DNA from: an uncultured Draconibacterium sp.
Lineage (GTDB): Bacteria > Bacteroidota > Bacteroidia > Bacteroidales > Prolixibacteraceae
Direction of reading: 5' to 3'
Assembly: GCF_963676735.1 (NCBI RefSeq)
Contig: NZ_OY781464.1
Span: 1,273,001-1,337,000 of the forward strand
DNA length: 64,000 nucleotides
Both the position numbers and the translations under genes were made by a program. Positions 34,293 through 43,975 of the stretch are shown piece by piece (the first letter of the stretch is position 1; the number at the start of each line of letters is the position of its first letter). The notes beneath the pieces were generated by a model. That model was not told the origin of the DNA. It searched no databases and saw only the letters and a program-made list of their open reading frames with translations.

Positions 34293-35732
34293 TTATTTAT
34301 AGCTTGTTTGTTGCTGCATTTTTTTCCGTAAAACAGGTAGTAGTTCTGTAATAATGCCTTCATTTTTGCTGGCAATGTTTTTTGTTTCGGCTTCGGGTGT
34401 TGTATGGTCATAAAGTTCAATCGATTGGTCTTTTTCCTTATAAATTAAGCGGTATTGGTCGGTTCTTAAGGTGTACCTTCCATTTTGGTAAGCAAATGCC
34501 TCACGTTTGTCAGGCGTGTCGTTTTCAATAAGCGTTTCAAGCGATTTTCCGTGCACAAAACCGGGTTTTTCAATGCCCGTTAAATCACACAAGGTTGGGA
34601 AAATATCGGCCGTTTCAACTATAACCTTTCTGTTGCCGGCATTGCCCGATTCAGGATTATAAATAATAAGCGGCGAGTGCAGGGCTTCTTCAAATAAACT
34701 ATGTTTGCCCCAAATGGCATGTTCGCCCAGGTGCCAGCCATGGTCGCCCCACAGCACAACAATGGTGTTTTTGTCGGCCCCGCTTTCTTTCAGCGCATCT
34801 AAAATCATTCCTACATGGTGGTCGGCATAACTTACACAGGCAGCATAATGCCTGCGTACTTCATCGGCAAATTTCAGATCTTCTCGCGGGTCTTTTCCCC
34901 ATCGCTTGTATTTCATAAACTCGCCCGAAGCATGCCATGTGGTGTTGCCTTCAGGTTTTTCCGGGTGCTGAATAGCCGGTAATTCCACATCTTTATAGTA
35001 ACTCATATACCGGGCAGGTGCCCCAAAAGGCAAATGGGGTTTAATTAAGCCAATGGCCAGAAAAAATGGTGCTTCCTGCTTGGCCAGTTCCTGCAATTGT
35101 TTTATTCCCTGTTGGGCAATAAGTCCGTCGGGGTAAATGGTGTCGGGGCCTTTGGTACTCTGAAAAAGGGCCATTTCCGAGGCATTTTCCCGTATCTCGC
35201 CGTGTGCCAAACCGTGCATGGCTCCACGGGGGTGTTGCCATTCACCTACAGGCATCAGGTGTTTATCCCAGCCACCGGGTACTTCAATTTTTGTCGAATC
35301 ATTCCAGTCGGCACCTCCCCGGCCTCCCGGATGATGCGATACTTTACCAACCGATACAGTAGTGTAGCCGCCGGCTTTAAACCATTCGGGCATCGAAGGT
35401 GTAATGTTCAGCGTGTTGTTAGCTAAGTTTTCAGCACGAAGAAAAAGTGCATCGTTGCCAGCTGGGCCATAAGTGCCGGTTAACAGCGTGTAACGCGATG
35501 GGCCGCAACTTGGAGCATTTACATAGTGTTGCTGAAAACAAACGCCTTTGGCAGCCAGGGCATCAATATTTGGCGAGTGAATGTAGCCGGCACCAAACGA
35601 CTTTAGTTCAGGGCGTAAATCATCGATACACAGCAAAAGAATGTTGGGATGCTTGCTTTGTTCTTCTTTTTTTGTACACGACAGTGTTACCACAAAAATA
35701 ATTAGTAGAATCAGGTTGAATTGGTTTTTCAT
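34293..35732 (-). CDS. Sulfatase, iduronate-2-sulfatase-like (S1 family)
   Basis: A 479-residue lipoprotein (lipobox Cys in VTLSCTKKE). The sulfatase signature SCGPSRYTLLTG carries Cys76, the residue converted to formylglycine (C-x-P-S-R). Metal ligands include the Asp pair 37-38 (CIDDL) and the later GDHGWHLGEHAIWGKHS. The pattern is close to iduronate-2-sulfatase-like S1 enzymes. It removes sulfate esters from glycans and works in the periplasm or on the cell surface. It is the last gene of the minus-strand cluster. An anaerobic sulfatase-maturating enzyme is not seen here. Confidence 0.92.
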   Translation of the reverse strand: MKNQFNLILLIIFVVTLSCTKKEEQSKHPNILLLCIDDLRPELKSFGAGYIHSPNIDALAAKGVCFQQHYVNAPSCGPSRYTLLTGTYGPAGNDALFLRAENLANNTLNITPSMPEWFKAGGYTTVSVGKVSHHPGGRGGADWNDSTKIEVPGGWDKHLMPVGEWQHPRGAMHGLAHGEIRENASEMALFQSTKGPDTIYPDGLIAQQGIKQLQELAKQEAPFFLAIGLIKPHLPFGAPARYMSYYKDVELPAIQHPEKPEGNTTWHASGEFMKYKRWGKDPREDLKFADEVRRHYAACVSYADHHVGMILDALKESGADKNTIVVLWGDHGWHLGEHAIWGKHSLFEEALHSPLIIYNPESGNAGNRKVIVETADIFPTLCDLTGIEKPGFVHGKSLETLIENDTPDKREAFAYQNGRYTLRTDQYRLIYKEKDQSIELYDHTTPEAETKNIASKNEGIITELLPVLRKKMQQQTSYK

Positions 35733-35839
35733 TTTTATTCAGGCTTTTAAAGCCGGAAGATAGTTAAAAACGTAAAACCAAAGAATTGAAAAACTTAATT
35801 TTTAGTTTGTTGCAAGTAGTCTTTATGTATGATTGAATA

Positions 35840-36658
35840 TCAGCAGATGAGTTTTGATTTTAGGAATTCCATCATTTTTACGTTGGTGTCCCACTGGTCA
35901 ACGGTTTCTTTTTTTGTGTAAGGTAACTGTTGAATGTACGGAAAAGGCCCAAATTCCGGACAGATAAAAAACTCCTTTTCATTTCTTAATTTAGCTAAGT
36001 CGATAATTTTTTGCCACCACTGCACAAAACGCTCCAGGTGGTATTGCCACTCGGGAGCAAAGGGATCGTTTACCTGGGCACTTTGGTCGAAACCAACCCG
36101 GGCATGGATGTACCGGCAATGGGGCAGGAGTTTTTCCAGCGCTTGTTCCTGATCTTCCAGTAAACTTTCGGAAACGGCACAGAAATGCGAAAAATCGGCA
36201 TTAAATTTTAACTCCGGAAATTTATCGATATAACGGAGCGAAGTGGCCAGCTGAAAATTAAACCTGCCACGGTGTGTTTCGTGTACAATGTTTATACACG
36301 AAGATTGACTGAGTTGAAAACAGGTTTCAATCAAACTGCAATTGTCGGCAAACGAGAAAAAATCTTTACCCGTATGGGCGTTTATAAATTGAGGTTTTAA
36401 TGCTACTAAACGCTTCAGTTTTTGCAGCATACGCTGTCGGTATTGCTCAAGTGTTTCGGTGGCCGGTGGAAGCCATTGCTGACCAATAAAATCACAGGCT
36501 GTTTCAGCAAGGGCTTCCTTTAATTCAATATCAAAATTTGTGTCATCCGGCAGGTTTATTTCAACACCGTCGTATCCGGCACGAAGTGCTTTTGAAATAA
36601 ATTTTTTTGCCGAAAGATGGCTACTACCCCAATACGGGCAAAGATATTTTACTTGCAT
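35840..36658 (-). CDS. Sugar phosphate isomerase/epimerase-like TIM-barrel protein
   Basis: A 272-residue AP-endonuclease-2-type TIM barrel. Landmarks: GYDGVEINLP (strand 1), INAHTGKDFF, IVHETHRGRF (metal-binding Glu/His), FNADFSHFCAVSE (Asp/His), HARVGFDQ and CPEFGPFPY. These fit metal-dependent xylose-isomerase-like enzymes. The ATG at 36658 is chosen; an in-frame TTG at 36691 would overlap the GH2 gene and adds no family sequence. No signal peptide. It lies 13 bases after the GH2 stop, so a role in catabolism of the released sugar is likely; the substrate is unknown. Confidence 0.8.
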   Translation of the reverse strand: MQVKYLCPYWGSSHLSAKKFISKALRAGYDGVEINLPDDTNFDIELKEALAETACDFIGQQWLPPATETLEQYRQRMLQKLKRLVALKPQFINAHTGKDFFSFADNCSLIETCFQLSQSSCINIVHETHRGRFNFQLATSLRYIDKFPELKFNADFSHFCAVSESLLEDQEQALEKLLPHCRYIHARVGFDQSAQVNDPFAPEWQYHLERFVQWWQKIIDLAKLRNEKEFFICPEFGPFPYIQQLPYTKKETVDQWDTNVKMMEFLKSKLIC

Positions 36659-36671
36659 TGTTCTTTTTTTG

Positions 36672-39215
36672 TTATTCGCTGGTAATAACAATTGTTTCGG
36701 AACTTAGTTGTTTCGTTTTTGCCTGAACTGAAATTTTCCCATTATTTTTTGTACTCTGAATATAAACAATAGCTCGGCCCTGGTACGTTTCAACCGCATT
36801 CGATTTTGGATTTTGAATATTGTTTTCCCAGCCATTATCAACACCAATACTCAGGCCTTCGCCACTTACCTCGAAGTTGATAGTTTGTTCGTTGTCAACA
36901 ACCGGGTTGCCATTCTTATCCAGCAATTCTACCAAAACCGGCGTAACATCGTAGCCATTGGCTTTTAAAGTGGTTTTGTAGGGGCGAATGGCAATTTTTT
37001 CTGCTTTGCCAAAAGTTGCCAAAGTGTAGGTGGAAGTTTCTTTTCCCTTGCTGTAGCCAACTACCTTTAACTCGCCGGCAGTATATGGCACCAGCCATTT
37101 TATAATATTGTCGTCGGCAAAATCGCTGCGTTTTTGTTTACCCAGCGAGGTGCCATTCAGGAACAATTCAGCTTCGTCGCAATTGGTGTAGGTTTGTACC
37201 ACAATTTGCTCTCCTGTGTCGTATTTCCATTTCGGATAGGTTTTGTACCATTCCCATTTTCGTAATTCGGGCCAAAACGGTGGCTCGTAGTAGTCCATTT
37301 CAAAATTCCACCCTTTGTTTTCAGAATAAGAGAATTCCGATTCATCGGCAGGAGTGGTGACCATGTATATCTTTGGGGCGTTTTTCCACAAGCACTCATA
37401 AAAGTGCCCCCTGGGTGTTTTTACTCCGGCATAATCGAAAAAGGCAATTTCCAGTCCTTTACGTGGCCATGGACCAGCCTCTCCGAGGTAGGCAAAACCT
37501 GTCCAAACAAATATGCCGGCAACAAAATCGCGTTCCACACAGTTTTTCCACTCCGAGTAAGCTCCCCAGTTTTCAGAGCCAAGAATACAGGTATTGGGAT
37601 ATTCTTTGTGTGCAGCATCGTATTCAACAGCACGGTAATTAAAACCATAAACATCAAGATTATCGCCATAGCCACTGGCTAAACCAATTGATGGCTGTAC
37701 ACTACCGGCAGTAACCGGGCGAGTGGTGTCTTCCTCTTTTACCCAATGTGCCAGCTTCTTTGCTGTTTCGGCCAGCAAATCGCTGCCGCCGGTAATTTCA
37801 TTAAACGCGGTTCGTACAGTTAGCGAATCGTAGATTGGAGTATGTGCGTAATACTTTTTGCTTGGCCCGTTTACCTTGTTGTACGTTTGCGAATAGTGCG
37901 GAAAAGTCCATTCTATTTCATTGCCAATACTCCACATAATAACTGAAGGGTGGTTGAAATCGCGTCGGATCAAATCTTTCAAGTCTTGTTCTGCCCACTC
38001 GTTAAAATAACGCGGATAAGCTGCCGCAGCGGCTTCCGGAGCCTTGTTGTCGCCAATAAAAACCAGGTTTTTCCCCTTGGGAACCATCCACTCGTCGAAA
38101 GCCTCGGCCATTACCAACATGCCCATTTCGTCGCACACTTCCATCAGTTCTTTCGAATGTGGATTGTGCGCCATACGAATAGCATTGGTTCCCATTGATT
38201 TTAGTTGCTCAACACGGTATTTCCAAAGTGCTTTTGGTACGGCAGCACCAACTGCTCCGGCATCGTGGTGCAGGTTAACGCCTTTAATTTTCAGGGCTTT
38301 CCCGTTTAACGAGAAACCTGTATCGGCTTCAAACGAAAAATAGCGGATGCCAAAACGTTCCGTAGTAACATCTGTTCTTTTTCCGTTTTCAAAAACTTCA
38401 ACTTTAAGAGTGTACAGTGCCGGATTTTCCACATCCCATAAAAGAGGTGAGGGGACCTTGAGTTCGCAGGTGTTTTCCAGGGTATTTTCAAGCTCTGTCT
38501 TTTTTTCTGATACAAGTTTGTTTTCCGGGTTAAATACCTGGTAATTAATTGAAATGTTTTCGGTTTTTGGGGCTCCTGAGTTTTCGAGGTGTGTTTTTAC
38601 CTGTACCGTTGCCTGTTCTGATAAAACTTCAGGCGTGGTAATTTTAATTCCCCATTGAGCAATATGCAAGGGCGACTTTTTAATCAGCTGCACCTTTCGG
38701 TAAATACCCGAGCCGGTGTACCAACGGCTGTCGGCATAAAAAGTACGATCAACTTTTACGGCCAAAACATTTGCTGAGCCATCGTAGTTCAGGTGCTGGC
38801 TTAAATCGTAGGCAAACGATGAATAACCATTTGGACGGAAACCTAACTGCTGACCATTAATCCAAATGGTTGAGTTGTTGTAAATCCCATCAAAAAGGAT
38901 TGTAATTTGTTTTCCTTTATCAGCCGGGGTAAGCGTAAACGATTTGCGGTACCAGCCGATACCTCCTTTAACAAAGCCGGTGCTTGCCGCAGTTTTTTCG
39001 GTATATTTATGGTAACCTTCTTCAATGCTCCAGTCGTGCGGAACGTTTAAAATTCGCCAGTCCGAATCATCAAATTCCGGTTGCCAGGCCTCGGGGTGTT
39101 CTCCCAGGTTAAAATTCCAGTTGTCGTTAAAATCTTCCACTACCCGTGTAGTTTCCTTTTTTGTGCAGGAAAAAATAAGCAGGGAAAAGATGATAAGCAG
39201 TTGTATATTTTTCAT
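36672..39215 (-). CDS. Glycoside hydrolase family 2 enzyme (beta-galactosidase-like)
   Basis: An 847-residue lipoprotein (lipobox Cys in LIFSCTKKE). Domains in order: sugar-binding jelly roll (~25-185; FNDNWNFNLGE, WYRKSFTL), Ig-like (~190-290), TIM barrel (~295-590), then DUF4982-type and Ig-like C-terminal domains. The acid/base is Glu433 in IMWSIGNEIEW; the nucleophile is Glu548 in ILGSENWG. GH2 includes beta-galactosidases, glucuronidases and mannosidases; exact specificity cannot be told. It is exported and probably trims oligosaccharides in the periplasm. It follows the symporter by 26 bases. Confidence 0.93.
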   Translation of the reverse strand: MKNIQLLIIFSLLIFSCTKKETTRVVEDFNDNWNFNLGEHPEAWQPEFDDSDWRILNVPHDWSIEEGYHKYTEKTAASTGFVKGGIGWYRKSFTLTPADKGKQITILFDGIYNNSTIWINGQQLGFRPNGYSSFAYDLSQHLNYDGSANVLAVKVDRTFYADSRWYTGSGIYRKVQLIKKSPLHIAQWGIKITTPEVLSEQATVQVKTHLENSGAPKTENISINYQVFNPENKLVSEKKTELENTLENTCELKVPSPLLWDVENPALYTLKVEVFENGKRTDVTTERFGIRYFSFEADTGFSLNGKALKIKGVNLHHDAGAVGAAVPKALWKYRVEQLKSMGTNAIRMAHNPHSKELMEVCDEMGMLVMAEAFDEWMVPKGKNLVFIGDNKAPEAAAAAYPRYFNEWAEQDLKDLIRRDFNHPSVIMWSIGNEIEWTFPHYSQTYNKVNGPSKKYYAHTPIYDSLTVRTAFNEITGGSDLLAETAKKLAHWVKEEDTTRPVTAGSVQPSIGLASGYGDNLDVYGFNYRAVEYDAAHKEYPNTCILGSENWGAYSEWKNCVERDFVAGIFVWTGFAYLGEAGPWPRKGLEIAFFDYAGVKTPRGHFYECLWKNAPKIYMVTTPADESEFSYSENKGWNFEMDYYEPPFWPELRKWEWYKTYPKWKYDTGEQIVVQTYTNCDEAELFLNGTSLGKQKRSDFADDNIIKWLVPYTAGELKVVGYSKGKETSTYTLATFGKAEKIAIRPYKTTLKANGYDVTPVLVELLDKNGNPVVDNEQTINFEVSGEGLSIGVDNGWENNIQNPKSNAVETYQGRAIVYIQSTKNNGKISVQAKTKQLSSETIVITSE

Positions 39216-39241
39216 AACAGATTGGATATTTCGTTCTTATT

Positions 39242-40867
39242 TTAAAAGAAAACAATATAAAGTGTGACAACGATAGCTATTAAAATAATGCTCCAGAAAT
39301 TAAAGCGACTATAGAATGGACGGTCGTTCAGCAGGGCTTCATCCTCGGGCGAAAAAGAACGGTCGATGATGGCCGTTGCCGGATAAACACCGGTTTTGTT
39401 ACGAAAGATGAATAATATCACCCAGCAAATAATAAAGTCAACAATAACCCGGTTGAGGAAGGGAATGGTAGGAATAAGTTCTTGCGCTTGAAGCAAATTA
39501 ATGATAATGGCCCATGTTGGCCCCAATACCATTGCCCAAAGTGCGCCTTTACCAGTGGCCTTCTTGTAAAAGAATCCGGCAATAAAGATGGCTGAAATGG
39601 CCGGGTAAGCAATCGACCAATATTGTTGAATATAAGTAAAAATAGCATCGATGTCTTGCAGGAAGTATCCAAAAACAGTGGCAATTATCAATATTCCCAC
39701 AATTACAAAACGCCCCATTTTTATCAATTGCCGTTCGCTGGCTTTTGGTTTAAACATAGTACGATACACATCTAAAGTAATAATCGAACTACTTGAAGTA
39801 AGCAATGACGCGACGGTTGACATTACCGCTCCCATTAAACTTGCCATCACCAAACCCGACAAACCAACCGGCAACAACTCCTTTAAAAGAGTCGGAAAAG
39901 CCAAATCGGCCCGTTCAAGTGTTAACTCTCCTGCCAACAGTCCCTTACTTGGATCGTAGAGTGTAAATGCAATAATTCCGGGTAGTACAACTAAAACAGG
40001 TACTAACAGTTTCAGGAATCCGGCAAAAACTAGACCCATTTGTCCGTGCCAGATATCTTTTGCGGCAAGTGTTTTTTGGGTAATAAACTGGTTACAACCC
40101 CAGTAAAAAATATTGGCCAGCCAAATGCCGCCAAAAAATACACCAATCCAGGGTAACTCCGGATGATCGATAGGTTGGACCATTTTGAATTTCTCGGGCG
40201 CTGCTTTAAACAAGGTTTTTAAGCCGTTAACAGCTTCCCATGTTTCGGCGTGGTTTAAAATTCCTATTTTGGTTAAGCCCAGGTAGGTAACAACCAAGCC
40301 ACCGGTAATAAGTATGGTAACATGTATTACATCGGTGTAAGCCACCGATTTTAAACCCCCGTAAAGGGTGTAGGCTCCCACCAGAAAAAACAGTATAGCC
40401 AACCCATATACAATGGGCAGTCCAAACAGCGACTGTATGGCCAAGGCCCCGGTAAAAAGCACAACAGCCAGTTCGATAAAAATATAGCCGAACAAGCTAA
40501 TGATGGCAAAAGTAATTTGCACCTGTTTGTTAAAACGGTTGGCTAAAAACTCGGGCATGGTTACAATTTTCGATTTTAAAAAGTAGGGAAGAAAAAACTT
40601 TCCTACCAGAATTAAAACGATGGCAGCCAGCCACTCGTAACTGGCTATGGCCAGCCCGATGGAAAAGCCTTGCCCCGACATGCCAATAAAATGATGGGTT
40701 GAAATATTGGCAGCAATCAGCGAACCGCCAATTATCCACCAGGTGAGCTTTCGCCCTGCCAGAAAATAATCTTCGCTGTTTTTGCTTTTACCAGCCGAAA
40801 ATATGCCAATGGCAAACACCAAAGCGATGTAAAAAATAAATACGATTAGGTCGATATTAAAGTTCAT
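39242..40867 (-). CDS. Sodium:solute symporter (SSS family)
   Basis: A 541-residue inner-membrane protein with about 14 helices. It begins with a membrane segment (IVFIFYIALVFAIGIF), then SKNSEDYFLAGRKLTWWIIGGSLIAANIS, the SGLT-type sodium-binding core. Later landmarks include TVASLLTSSSSIITLDVYR. Family members import sugars, myo-inositol or carboxylates with sodium. Position between GH2 and PhyH genes suggests uptake of a sugar released by this locus. Confidence 0.92.
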   Translation of the reverse strand: MNFNIDLIVFIFYIALVFAIGIFSAGKSKNSEDYFLAGRKLTWWIIGGSLIAANISTHHFIGMSGQGFSIGLAIASYEWLAAIVLILVGKFFLPYFLKSKIVTMPEFLANRFNKQVQITFAIISLFGYIFIELAVVLFTGALAIQSLFGLPIVYGLAILFFLVGAYTLYGGLKSVAYTDVIHVTILITGGLVVTYLGLTKIGILNHAETWEAVNGLKTLFKAAPEKFKMVQPIDHPELPWIGVFFGGIWLANIFYWGCNQFITQKTLAAKDIWHGQMGLVFAGFLKLLVPVLVVLPGIIAFTLYDPSKGLLAGELTLERADLAFPTLLKELLPVGLSGLVMASLMGAVMSTVASLLTSSSSIITLDVYRTMFKPKASERQLIKMGRFVIVGILIIATVFGYFLQDIDAIFTYIQQYWSIAYPAISAIFIAGFFYKKATGKGALWAMVLGPTWAIIINLLQAQELIPTIPFLNRVIVDFIICWVILFIFRNKTGVYPATAIIDRSFSPEDEALLNDRPFYSRFNFWSIILIAIVVTLYIVFF

Positions 40868-40949
40868 GGTTAAGATGACGGAAGCCGAAAGCCAAAACCC
40901 GAAAATTACCGGCTTTGAATTTCTGGCTTACTTTTTTTGGTTTTTGTGA

Positions 40950-41846
40950 TTATGATTCTATTTTTCCGTTAAATAGCATAGGAAAGAATTTTCCTTCCAT
41001 TTTTTTTCCGTTTTCAATGGGAGGTACTCCCACTAAAATTTCTTCGTTGGTATTGGATAGGGTGCCATCGGCAAAAACATTTATTACAAAAGCGCGGCGT
41101 GGCCGATCTGAATTATTTTCGAACGAACCATGCACGAGTAAGGGGTGGTGAAACGAACCATACCCTTTCGGCATTTCAACCGGAATTGGATTTTCAAGCG
41201 CTTTGGCTTGTTCATCGTTTATAAACTGCGTCAGTCCTTTCATTTCTCCTGTTAACGATGGTTTATCCAGAAGCCCCCACTTCTGGCTGCCCGGAATGTA
41301 TTGCAAACAGCCGTTTTCCTGCGATGCATCATCTAAACCCACCCAGGTTGTAAGGTGTTGCATGGGGCTGGTTCGGGTCCAGTACGAATAATCCTGATGC
41401 CAGGCAACTACTCCGCCATGTTTGGCCGGTTTGCAAAATAACTGGTCGTGCCAGAAACGAACACCTTTTTCGCCAAGCAATTGATAAGCAGCCATTACAT
41501 AGGCCGGATTCCAAAGAATATCGTGAAATCCCGGTGTCATTCGCCAATGCCCAAGCGAGTGAAAAATTACCCGATCGGGGTCTTCCGATTCGTTGGAGTG
41601 GAATTCACACAACAAATCATGCTTCGGATGTTTGGCATCCATTACCTCAAGCAGCTCTTCGCGTAATTGTTCCACCTGCTCCTCCTCAAGTAACTTGATA
41701 TTGGCCAGGTAGCCATTTTCCTGAAAGAAATTTACCTGTTCTTGGCTTAGCCGGTACTTTGCCCAATCTTTTTTGTTTTCAGGCCATTTAAACATTGTTG
41801 AACACAACTTACTGTAGTCTGCTAAATCCCGTTTTAGTTTCATCAT
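40950..41846 (-). CDS. Phytanoyl-CoA dioxygenase-family (PhyH) Fe(II)/2-oxoglutarate enzyme
   Basis: A 298-residue soluble protein with the facial-triad layout HxD...H: His150 and Asp152 in VAWHQDYSYW and His239 in LLVHGSFENNSDRPRRAF, whose arginine would bind 2-oxoglutarate. Further typical pieces are TTWVGLDDASQENGCLQYIPGSQKW. No signal peptide, so it acts in the cytoplasm. The substrate is unknown; PhyH relatives hydroxylate varied small molecules. Its place between a URO-D-like methyltransferase and a symporter in a glycan locus suggests sugar modification or demethylation. It would need oxygen. Confidence 0.85.
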   Translation of the reverse strand: MMKLKRDLADYSKLCSTMFKWPENKKDWAKYRLSQEQVNFFQENGYLANIKLLEEEQVEQLREELLEVMDAKHPKHDLLCEFHSNESEDPDRVIFHSLGHWRMTPGFHDILWNPAYVMAAYQLLGEKGVRFWHDQLFCKPAKHGGVVAWHQDYSYWTRTSPMQHLTTWVGLDDASQENGCLQYIPGSQKWGLLDKPSLTGEMKGLTQFINDEQAKALENPIPVEMPKGYGSFHHPLLVHGSFENNSDRPRRAFVINVFADGTLSNTNEEILVGVPPIENGKKMEGKFFPMLFNGKIES

Positions 41847-41903
41847 ATTATAGTTTTTACATTAAAAACATGGCACCTATACCCAAACCATAAATTTAGG
41901 CCC

Positions 41904-42914
41904 TCAGCTATCGAGCTGGGCTTTTGCTATTTTTATAAAAGTAAGCATGTTTTCGAGGCTGGTATCGCTCTCAACCGAATGCGAAGGTGAGAAAATATAC
42001 CCGCCATCTTTGCCTAATTCCAATAAACGATGCGACTCTTCTGCAACCTCTTCTGGTGTTCCAAAAGGTAATATCTTTTGCATGGATAAACCGCCGTGAA
42101 AAGCCAGGCGACCGCGGTATTGGGGTAAAATGGTGTAAATGTCCATCACCTCGGGCTGGAAAGGATTAAAGCAGTTTAATCCGCATTCCACTAAATCATC
42201 AAACAGTTCGTCTACATCGCCGCACGAGTGAATCATCACATACTTGCCATTGTCGCGGGCAAAACCATACATGCGTTTTAGTTGCGGATAAACATATTCC
42301 TTCCACATATCGTAGCCAAAAATCAGTCCGTGCTGCTGGCCCCAGTCGTCGCCAAAATAAATGGCATCAATGTCGTACTCCATTGCCTTGCTCATTTGGG
42401 CAATGTTGTAGTCGGCTATTTTGGTAAATAATTCGTGTACAAAGTCAGGATACATCATCATATCCATCAACAGGTTTTCCATACCCCGCATACTCCAGGC
42501 ACGCTCGTACAGGCTAAAACCAATCTGGAACAAACGAAAAAGATCAGGTTTCTTTTCAATCTCGGGTTCAATATTGGCAAAAAAACGGGGATCGTGCGGA
42601 TCGGGAAATGTAACTCCTTCCAGGCTTGGCTCAGGTATTACATAGGGACTTCTTGGGTCGCCGATATCTTTGTCAATACTTCTGTCCCAAACAACGCCAA
42701 ACACATCTTGAAACATATTTGGCTCAATTTCGTCGAAAAAACCGATGTCGCTGCCCAGGTTTAAGATGTGGTTACCCAGGGCCAGGTCAAGGTCGCTTTC
42801 TTTAAAATAGTTTTGTAATTCTTTTTTTGGTTCTTCGGTAAATTTGAATGACCATGGCACATAAGGTGGCTTTTTGCCGTCGAGTACCATTTTTATTACT
42901 TCTCTTTTTGTCAT
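41904..42914 (-). CDS. Uroporphyrinogen-decarboxylase-like (URO-D) methyltransferase family protein
   Basis: A 336-residue URO-D superfamily barrel. It keeps the HxC zinc motif of MtaA/MtbA-type cobamide methyltransferases (His229, Cys231 in MIHSCGDVDE). The third cysteine of the typical zinc site is not obvious; the equivalent region reads FSPSHSVES. Internal GMENLLMDMMMYPDF matches the frameshifted paralogue at 60345. No corrinoid protein or reactivase is encoded here. It heads a six-gene minus-strand cluster, 57 bases before the PhyH gene. Role in sugar O-demethylation is speculative; true haem synthesis is unlikely. Confidence 0.75.
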   Translation of the reverse strand: MTKREVIKMVLDGKKPPYVPWSFKFTEEPKKELQNYFKESDLDLALGNHILNLGSDIGFFDEIEPNMFQDVFGVVWDRSIDKDIGDPRSPYVIPEPSLEGVTFPDPHDPRFFANIEPEIEKKPDLFRLFQIGFSLYERAWSMRGMENLLMDMMMYPDFVHELFTKIADYNIAQMSKAMEYDIDAIYFGDDWGQQHGLIFGYDMWKEYVYPQLKRMYGFARDNGKYVMIHSCGDVDELFDDLVECGLNCFNPFQPEVMDIYTILPQYRGRLAFHGGLSMQKILPFGTPEEVAEESHRLLELGKDGGYIFSPSHSVESDTSLENMLTFIKIAKAQLDS

Positions 42915-43042
42915 AACAAATAAGTTCTTGGTTATATTTTGATTGAATTATTTTTTTTTAGATTTTTCCACCTTACAATTTTAAGGAGAGTTGGTTTCAA
43001 TTTTTTAAACTATATTGCCAATAGTTTAGTTATTTTGTCATT

Positions 43043-43933
43043 GTGGAGGTAAAAAGAGAAAATACAGCGCTTTCTGCTGAACGGGAAAACATAACGATCT
43101 CGAATCATTCTTCTTTTTATGTGGGTACCTATCGCGATTCGTACTTTCGGCGTTCATGGCATTATCATCCTGAATATGAATTGCTTTTAATTACCAAAGG
43201 ATACGGTACGCGCATGGTTGGCGACCATTTTGAATCTTTTAAAACAGGCGACCTGGTGTTGCTTGGCGGCAATCTTCCGCACGCATGGATATCTGACCAG
43301 TATTTTAAAAAAGATACAGTAGCCGATAGTTGCGAATCGGTTTTTATTCAGTTCCGAAAGAGTGTTTTTGGAACACATTTTATTGATATGCCGGAGATGG
43401 CAAGTATTCGGATTGTGTTGAAAAAAGCCGAACGGGGGCTGCGTATTACCGGTGAATATGAGGAGCTGATTAAATCATCGATGTTGGCACTACGTCATCA
43501 ATCGCCTTTGGAGCAATTGCTTACGCTTATTCGTATGCTTGACCTTATTCAAAAGGGAGATTATGAAATGCTGGCTTCTGATAATTATTCGCAGCAGGGT
43601 GTTTTTAAATCTGAAAAAATGACCATGGCCCATAATTTTATTATGCAAAACTTTAAACACGATATAAGTGTGAATGATTGTGCCGAAACAATTGGAATGA
43701 CGACCCCCTCGTTCTGCCGGTTTTTTAAAAAACAAACCAACGTTACCTTTTCGGTTTACCTGAATTACCTGCGTATTAATCTTGCCCAAAAATTGTTGCG
43801 GCAAACCGTTATGCCGGTAAAAGAAATCGCATTTGAGTGTGGTTTTGTTTCGATTGTTTATTTTAACCAGAAGTTTAAAACGTTAACCGGAATGTCGCCG
43901 GGTGATTATCGTAAAAGAGGACGCCTGAGCTGA
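43043..43933 (+). CDS. AraC-family transcriptional regulator with cupin sensor
   Basis: A 296-residue regulator. N-terminal cupin (~20-140; SWHYHPEYELLLITKGYGTRMVGD in part, with LPHAW) binds an effector, probably a sugar. The C-terminal AraC HTH pair (~190-292) has DISVNDCAETIGMTTPSFCRFFKK and EIAFECGFVSIVYFNQKFK. The start is a GTG at 43043; no in-frame ATG is close. It is divergent from the URO-D/PhyH/SSS/GH2 cluster (128 bases apart), so it probably controls that cluster. The HTCS follows after 42 bases. Confidence 0.85.
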   Translation: MEVKRENTALSAERENITISNHSSFYVGTYRDSYFRRSWHYHPEYELLLITKGYGTRMVGDHFESFKTGDLVLLGGNLPHAWISDQYFKKDTVADSCESVFIQFRKSVFGTHFIDMPEMASIRIVLKKAERGLRITGEYEELIKSSMLALRHQSPLEQLLTLIRMLDLIQKGDYEMLASDNYSQQGVFKSEKMTMAHNFIMQNFKHDISVNDCAETIGMTTPSFCRFFKKQTNVTFSVYLNYLRINLAQKLLRQTVMPVKEIAFECGFVSIVYFNQKFKTLTGMSPGDYRKRGRLS

Positions 43934-43975
43934 CTGGTTTGAAAAATTAGTTAATTTTACCACTAAAATATTGCT

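Noticed and set aside
41904..42914. Calling this gene hemE (uroporphyrinogen decarboxylase)
   Set aside because: HxCG zinc-type motif, location in a glycan locus and a second copy nearby do not fit haem synthesis.
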